A model generated the notes under the pieces. The model worked only from the letters and a program-made list of their open reading frames with translations, did not search any database and had not been told where the DNA came from. A stretch of 64,000 nucleotides of DNA from Zygaena filipendulae (Eukaryota; Arthropoda; Insecta; Lepidoptera; Zygaenidae). Positions 61,601 to 64,000 of the stretch are shown piece by piece. Position 1 is the first letter of the stretch. Every line of letters begins with the position of its first letter. The DNA is taken from NCBI GenBank assembly GCA_907165275.2, contig OU015675.1, forward strand, positions 1,505,501 to 1,569,500. Direction: 5' to 3'. The translations under genes were made by a program, and so were the position numbers.

Positions 61601-63671
61601 TAAGGTAAATATATAATTAAAAAACGTTCCCTAACTCTCAATAAATCGTTCTGAATCAATAACTTAATTTTGTGGGTTAACATGTTATTGCTTATCTGCG
61701 TCCATATGTAATCTCTATTCTTTGGTGATGGGCTATGGGCCGGTGCTTGGGTTAAAACTACAAATAAAACAGATAGTGGTTTGGCCGGATACCGGATACC
61801 GAATATTCGGCAAGCTACGAGGTCGGGATATCCGACTGCCGGATATCCGGCTGCTGGATATGCTGCTGGGATCGCCTCTTGCAAACATCACAATTTGCCA
61901 CTTGTTAATTTTGTATGTATTAATAAAACATACATTATTGACGAGCGATTATAAAAATAATAGGTGTCCATAATTTATTGTGGTATGATTTGCCTTGTGT
62001 ATAATAATATTCTATCCCTTATCCGGTCGGATACTGAATGTAAAAACAAGGCCGGATACCGGATAGTTACCGGATATCCGTTTCATCTCTAGTTAAAATC
62101 CGATTTAGCCCCAAGCACGGGTTGATTGAAGAAAGAAAGAAAGAAAATACATTGCTCATCTATATGTACGCCCCGTCTATATGTAGATGTATATGTACAT
62201 AGTGCGATGTGCTCTGCCCCGCAGCTGAGCGAGAGCCTGTCCGTGGCGGAGGCGGCGCCGCCCAGCCAGCAGCCGGCGCCGGCCGAGAGTGCGGTCGTCA
62301 GTAACAACACGTGTATGTCTCATGTTCATTACTATTTTATATTAACTAGCTGTGCCCCGCAGTCTCACCTGCGTGAGATTCAAATTTCGACAAATATTTC
62401 AAAATCAAAATTAGCCAAATCGGTCCAGTCACTCTCGTGACAAACGAGCAGCAATTAATTTTTGTATATATAAGAAGATATGGATTTTTAGTTATTACAT
62501 ACCGTTCCCTTCGGTAATTTCGGAGATTTCGTAGGAATTCCAGGATTAAAAGTACTCTTCGTCCTTCTGACAACGTGTATGCAAAATTCCATGATGATCG
62601 GTTAAGTAATGAAGGTGTGAAAGCGTAACAAAAAAAACACTCGCATTCGCATTTATAATGCCTCGCTTCGCCTGCCTCTCCTCTCCTGTCTAGCCGTTCT
62701 TCGCGGCTTCACCCGTGGTAATTCCGCAGTTCCCGCGGGAATTCCGGGTTACAAAAATATAGCCCATGTTACTCAGGAATAATGTAGCATTCTAATAGTG
62801 AAATAATTTTTGAATCGGTCCAGTAGTTTTTGAGTTAAATTGCAACAAACAAACAAAAAATCCTCCCGTCCCCTCCTCCGTAAATAATATTAGTTTAGAC
62901 CATGGACCAATTAAACTTTATTGGTCCATGGTTTAGACTTATAAATCATCGTGTCTGTGTGTGTGTGTCAGCTCTTGAGAAGCAGCTGTCGGCGTCAATG
63001 AAGCAGCTGTCGGTGTCGGCGGCGGGCGGCACCGCGGGGGCGGGGGCGGCGGCGGGGGCCGCCGCGGGGGCGGTCACGGGGGCGGCGGGGGCGGGGGCGG
63101 CGGAGGCGGCGCCCCCCGCGCAGCCGCACTACCCGCACCACAGGCCCAAGCCGCAACCGGTCAGTGCCGCATTTACAATGTGACTTTCACTCGGATGGCA
63201 CGACAGTCGTGTCATCATTCTTTTCAACAACTGAAGTCTGAACGTATTTAAACGCACAAGTGAAATTTAAGAAAATATATTTTTTTTACACATGGCTGAA
63301 GGCACACCGAGCGTGTCGTTAGCTCGTATGGCGCTTGGCACGACAGTAGTGTCACGAAATTTTTTCGCTGACAAATAGCGGCAGATAAAAGTTTGCGAAA
63401 TTCCATGTTATGTATGTATATTATGTGTATTTGATTGTTTTTTATTCACTAGGCCGTTTTTAACTTTTATGTAAACGTACTAAAACCTAATAAAGGTGGT
63501 TCTTTTTTGGCGAAACCTGTTAATTTTATTCTCCTTTTTTTACTTGCAAAATATATAAATAAACACATTGCGGCCGGTTGTCGCCAGACGGTGGGCCAGC
63601 AGAACGTGTACGCGCACCACCCGGTGTCGCACCACCCGCAGGTGTACGGCGCCAACGTGTACGCGCCGCAG
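46613..63671 (+). CDS. lig: Lingerer / UBAP2L homologue, 5' part (gene continues past the window)
   Basis: Sixteen coding exons: 46613-46732, 47130-47204, 48301-48423, 49194-49299, 50406-50582, 51350-51429, 52062-52136, 52966-53103, 53680-53883, 55431-55515, 56106-56197, 56561-56887, 58597-58683, 62225-62312, 62972-63159 and 63588-63671, all GT-AG, phases closing over 683 codons. A Lys/Gly-rich start precedes a UBA domain at about residues 45-108 (LRMANMI, EEEVCSALHDSDNDMAAACN). An RGG-box exon (residues 142-200) follows, then WDIEEWSGSLSDTK, a His/Pro exon, and IPSSAVEMP near residue 426, the hallmark of the UBAP2 family (DUF3697). Next come a Gln/His tract and low-complexity Ala/Gly and Tyr/His exons. 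These proteins are cytoplasmic RNA-binding, stress-granule-associated regulators. A 5'-UTR acceptor ends at 46568. The 3' exons lie beyond the window. Confidence 0.94.
46758..47078. mobile_element. AGTCCGTC-type MITE, copy 4
   Basis: GGCATGTTGACTAATTCTTTTGTTAATCCGTC at one end and CTGACGGACTAATTACAATTTTG at the other. The core GTGACGTCACTATCCG and CAGTTTGTATGGCGGC is very close to 19773-20098. It starts 26 bases into lingerer intron 1. Confidence 0.7.
47622..47827 (-). mobile_element. Lep1-like Helitron, complete
   Basis: CTAGCTATGCCCCGTGGTTTCACC ... ATAACATTAGTAGGA with A/T flanks. It lies in lingerer intron 2. About 206 bp. Confidence 0.72.
48729..49029 (-). mobile_element. Helitron-like repeat, second subfamily (copy 2)
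   Basis: CTAGCTGTGCCCCGCGGTTTCACCCGTGCG followed by AAAGGTTTTTATACAACAAC...GAACAGACAGACAGAC...TTTTATTATAGTATAGATA. It combines the Lep1-like 3' hairpin end with the body also seen at 35727-36007. Confidence 0.7.
49300..49392. repeat. CCATACACCC tandem repeat right after a lingerer donor
   Basis: After the donor of exon 49194-49299 come two or three CGCCAGT units and then about seven units of CACCCATACACC, ending about 90 bases inside the intron. Confidence 0.85.
49418..49542. mobile_element. AGTCCGTC-type MITE, short internally deleted copy
   Basis: GGGGATGTGGACTACTTTTG on the left and AAGACGGACTAAAAAATAAAAATTAGTCAACATGCCC on the right, with only about 60 bases of core. Both ends match the full copies. 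Confidence 0.65.
49545..49665. repeat. Palindromic CGCACGTGAAT element
   Basis: TTTTCGCACACGGAATTGCAAGATTCACGTGTGAATGC is answered by GCATTCGCACGTGAATTCGCGATTCTGTGTGCGAAAG. A diverged copy lies at 45640-45715. Confidence 0.6.
49800..50010. mobile_element. Repeat with GTCCGGTGACA start, copy A
   Basis: AGTCCGGTGACACTCCATACAAATG...TGACAGCGAGCTAACAGTCACTGTCA...CTTTTCTCGGAATTTCCAAG. Related copies are at 52470-52735 and, split by another insertion, 60298-60420 plus 61318-61455. Confidence 0.6.
50736..51090. mobile_element. MITE with GGTGGTATTACACTT terminal inverted repeats
   Basis: AGGTGTGGTATTACACTTCTCA at the left and GATAAGTGTAATACCACCCT at the right are inverted. The inner arms (AAATCTCATCAAAT; ATTTGATAAG) also pair. 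Two overlapping antisense ORFs in it have no recognisable domain. It lies in lingerer intron 5. Confidence 0.65.
51471..51740 (+). mobile_element. Lep1-like Helitron copy with altered end
   Basis: TCCTAATTAATAATATTATAAATGCG after an A at the 5' end, two GCGGGTGAAAC blocks, and CCGCGGGGAAAAGCTCA where CTAG would be expected. It starts about 40 bases inside the donor of lingerer exon 51350-51429. Confidence 0.65.
51925..52025. repeat. Palindromic GGGTTTAAACCCAGTGCTCGGG motif
   Basis: GTTTAAACCCAGTGCTCGGGTATTGAAACC is followed by GGGTGTTAAACCCAAGCACTGAGTTTGAACCC, giving an imperfect inverted repeat. A diverged piece (TTTTAACCCGAGCACCGGGCTTAAAC) lies at 36033-36070. Confidence 0.5.
52470..52740. 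mobile_element. Repeat with GTCCGGTGACA start, copy B
   Basis: GTCCGGTGACAATCCATACAAATG...CAGCGAGCTGACAGTCACTGTCAGCTGTCAGTG...GTCACATGTAGATTCTAC...ACCAAGGTC. Closest relative of 60298-61455. It lies in lingerer intron 7. Confidence 0.6.
52790..52927 (+). mobile_element. Helitron 3' half ending 38 bases before a lingerer exon
   Basis: GCGATAAACTCAAAAACTACTGG...GGAATTCCCGCGGGAACTCC...ACCGTGGGGGACAGCTAG. The CTAG end at 52924-52927 lies 38 bases before exon 52966-53103, so the branch-point and acceptor region immediately abuts it. Confidence 0.65.
53450..53600 (+). mobile_element. Truncated Helitron-like fragment
   Basis: CTGGACCGATTTCAAAAATGC...CCTGAGTAACATAGGC...AATTCCCGCGGGAACTCCGAC...GCGAGTGAACAGCTTG. 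It ends 80 bases before lingerer exon 53680-53883. Confidence 0.55.
53971..54235 (+). mobile_element. Helitron-like repeat, second subfamily (copy 3, inverted)
   Basis: TACTATAATAAAAGAGTAGAATTCGCG...CTGTCTGTCTGTC...CTGAACGGGTTGTCATGCAG is the reverse complement of 35727-36007 and 48729-49029. Confidence 0.68.
54370..54475 (+). mobile_element. SINE-body fragment
   Basis: GCTTGGTTTCCACGAACAAGC...AGCTTAGTGTGGGATC...AGTAGATCTGTGTG followed by an ATT repeat. It matches the body of the minus-strand SINE at 31080-31386. Confidence 0.55.
55632..56066. mobile_element. TIR element ending 40 bases before a lingerer exon
   Basis: AAGGTGCTTCAAAATTAGCTGC...AGTATACGTTTTAACAAAC on the left and GGTGTGTACTTTCAACC...ATTTGCAGCTAATTTTGCCACACCTT on the right are inverted. 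A short relative is at 12190-12410. It ends 40 bases before lingerer exon 56106-56197. Confidence 0.65.
56200..56228. repeat. (CA)n microsatellite overlapping a splice donor region
   Basis: The donor GTAACA of lingerer exon 56106-56197 runs straight into about 12 CA units, then C-rich sequence. Confidence 0.9.
56330..56500 (-). mobile_element. Lep1-like Helitron copy, degraded
   Basis: TAGTAGCTGGTATTCGCGGTTCCACCCGCGG...GACAACGTGTGCGCAAAATTTC...GTGACAAACAAACAAAAG. Lingerer intron 11. Confidence 0.6.
57012..58199. mobile_element. Fold-back plus tandem array of a roughly 290-bp MITE (four units)
   Basis: Unit 1 (57012-57285) is inverted relative to units 2 (57322-57604), 3 (57616-57902) and 4 (57913-58199). 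All are bounded by TTAATACAGTTGC-type termini (the other end reads GCAACTGTATTAA). Units 1 and 2 meet at a palindrome centred near 57304 (GTTCAGTACAGTACTGAAC), making arms of nearly 290 bases. Units 2-4 are about 297 bp apart and almost identical. A 66-87-codon frame beginning with VVLV is shared by the tandem units but is not supported as a gene. Lingerer intron 12. Confidence 0.85.
58316..58502 (-). mobile_element. Lep1-like Helitron, 5' end (element sense) lost
   Basis: CTAGCTGTTCCCCGCGGTTTCGCTCG...GTACCCTATGTCC...CATTTATAATGTGAAAACCGCGGGGC. The 3' terminus is good; the other end joins a second Helitron end. Confidence 0.62.
58722..58908. mobile_element. Palindromic MITE, copy 2 of the 40354-40546 family
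   Basis: GCCAAGTTGACATTCTACAATCGTTAACGCACAGAAAAC is answered by CGTTTTCTATGCGTCAACTTGGCC. Inner arms TCACTTGGTCAGCCAATCAAAAC and GTTGATTGGCTGAACAA also pair. It starts 39 bases inside the donor of lingerer exon 58597-58683. Confidence 0.72.
59093..59727. mobile_element. 635-bp TIR element, copy 1
   Basis: Begins ATAGGGTACTTGCATGAAAT and ends with the inverted ATTTCATGCAAGTACCCTAT. The interior contains AGAGCCTTAGAAAAGCGTTATCG, an AAGGCAAAAGAAACTAAGTG segment and TAGTGACGTCATTCCGCG. The second copy at 60451-61087 matches over nearly the full length. No transposase is encoded. A TA dinucleotide flanks both sides. Lingerer intron 13. Confidence 0.8.
60451..61087. mobile_element. 635-bp TIR element, copy 2
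   Basis: ATAGGGTACTTGCATGAAAT...CATGCAAGTACCCTATT. Very similar to 59093-59727, with scattered substitutions and a few small indels. Confidence 0.8.
61088..61260. repeat. Large GAGA/CTCT palindrome
   Basis: AGGATCAGCGAGTAAGAGAGAGAGAG...GATTACACTACACTAAAT pairs with TTTAATGTAGTGTGATCACTCGCTCTCTTTCTC...CACTGATCCT. Arms of about 60 bases with the loop AATTGTACCCTAAATCGACT / CTAGGGTACATTTT also complementary. Confidence 0.75.
61469..61704. mobile_element. TIR element, copy 2 of the 27072-27304 family
   Basis: TATGGACATAGATAAGCAATAG...TTAACCCACACTGGAG and GGGTTAACATGTTATTGCTTATCTGCGTCCATA, with nearly the same interior as 27072-27304. Confidence 0.78.
61778..62088. mobile_element. GGATACCGGATA-rich element
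   Basis: TTGGCCGGATACCGGATACCG...GGATATCCGGCTGC on the left and CTTATCCGGTCGGATACTG...GGCCGGATACCGGATAGTTACCGGATATCCG on the right, enclosing about 150 bases of unique sequence. Similar in design to 40985-41370. Confidence 0.6.
62345..62870 (-). mobile_element. Three truncated Helitron-like fragments
   Basis: Fragments at 62345-62455 (CTAGCTGTGCCCCGCAG), 62495-62665 (CCCTTCGGTAATTTCGGAG...TTTATAATG) and 62692-62870 (CTAGCCGTTCTTCGCGGC...CAACAAACAAACAAA). They fill lingerer intron 14. A palindrome GACCATGGACCAATTAAAC / TTTATTGGTCCATGGTTTAG follows at 62898-62935. Confidence 0.6.
63185..63430. other. Intron with an inverted repeat shared with 54770-54960
   Basis: GGATGGCACGACAGTCGTGTCATC...AACGTATTTAAACGCAC...GCGCTTGGCACGACAGTAGTGTCACGAAATT...GAAATTCC is related to ACGTATTTAAGCGCACGGC...GTCACGATATG at 54775-54900. 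Function unknown; probably a decayed repeat. Confidence 0.45.
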
Positions 63672-63701
63672 GTCGGTGTTATTGTATTCATTATTATCAC
63701 T

Positions 63702-63850
63702 CCATAGCCGTTTCCCCCGGGCCAATTTCGAAGTACCCCCGGGAATTCCGAGATAAAAAGTAGGTACCCTATGTCCTTCTCTGTAACCCTGAAAAAAAAT
63801 TTCACGGTGATCGGTTGAGCCGTTAAGGGGGCGTCCATTAATCTCGTGAT
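63702..63850 (-). mobile_element. Helitron-like fragment joined to an AGGGGGCGTCCAT terminus
   Basis: TAGCCGTTTCCCCCGGGCCAATTTCG...GTACCCTATGTCC...TTTCACGGTGATCGGTTGAGCCGTTAA followed directly by GGGGGCGTCCATTAATC, the terminus of the MITE at 39741-39993. It starts 31 bases inside the donor of the last lingerer exon seen. Confidence 0.55.
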
Positions 63851-64000
63851 ATATTGAAATTGAAATTTTCAATATATTTTCAGGATATTATTAGGGGTTC
63901 AAATTGTTGTATTATAGCTAAAATATTTCTTGTATTTATTATTTAGTGTAAATTTGTATCTGTTTTTCTCCATTTAAATAAATAATAATAATAATAATAA

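Noticed and set aside
1..64000. A biosynthetic, defence or toxin gene cluster
   Set aside because: The six genes belong to unrelated families (EcKinase, protease homologue, MED20, Herp, Tipin, lingerer) with no sign of co-function.

Overview
This is nuclear DNA of an insect, almost certainly a moth or butterfly (Lepidoptera). The genes carry many short coding exons with GT-AG introns. The non-coding DNA is crowded with short repeats whose ends (TCCTAC... and ...CTAG with a GCGG/CCGC hairpin) look like the Lep1-type non-autonomous Helitrons known from Lepidoptera. I cannot name the species.

Six protein-coding genes can be built exon by exon, and in each the splice phases close exactly. In order they are: an ecdysteroid-kinase-like (EcKinase/CHK) gene on + (3243-5564, 3 exons, 420 aa); a secreted, catalytically dead serine protease homologue on - (23040-6357, 13 exons, 516 aa); Mediator subunit MED20 on - (26516-24214, 4 exons, 209 aa); a HERPUD/Herp homologue on + (28680-35706, 4 exons, 368 aa); a Tipin (Timeless-interacting protein, Swi3 domain) homologue on - (41582-38240, 5 exons, 519 aa); and the 5' part of a lingerer/UBAP2L homologue on + (46613 to 63671, 16 coding exons seen, running off the window). 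These are unrelated housekeeping or secreted-protein genes. There is no operon-like or shared-pathway organisation, although MED20/Herp and Tipin/lingerer are divergent pairs.

The rest is mobile and repetitive DNA. A nearly complete Ty3/gypsy-type LTR retrotransposon (13673-19498) has identical 134-bp LTRs and a GTGC target duplication. It sits antisense in an intron of the protease homologue, has a frame break in its integrase region, and carries an extra small membrane-protein ORF before gag. A 5'-truncated LINE (1121-2168) lies between two 224-bp direct repeats. There are many Helitron-end fragments, several MITE-like families with terminal inverted repeats (24726-25111, 27072-27304/61469-61704, 59093-59727/60451-61087, 57012-58199 and others), a tRNA-like SINE, and at least six tandem-repeat arrays. 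Several arrays touch or nearly touch splice sites.

I found no CRISPR array, rRNA, convincing functional tRNA, or defence/biosynthetic cluster. The most unusual items are the dead protease with its roughly 250-residue C-terminal extension, the 224-bp repeats around the LINE, the 42-bp minisatellite in Herp intron 3 that keeps an open frame, the fold-back/tandem element at 57-58 kb, and the repeated placement of Helitron ends and minisatellites within tens of bases of splice junctions.
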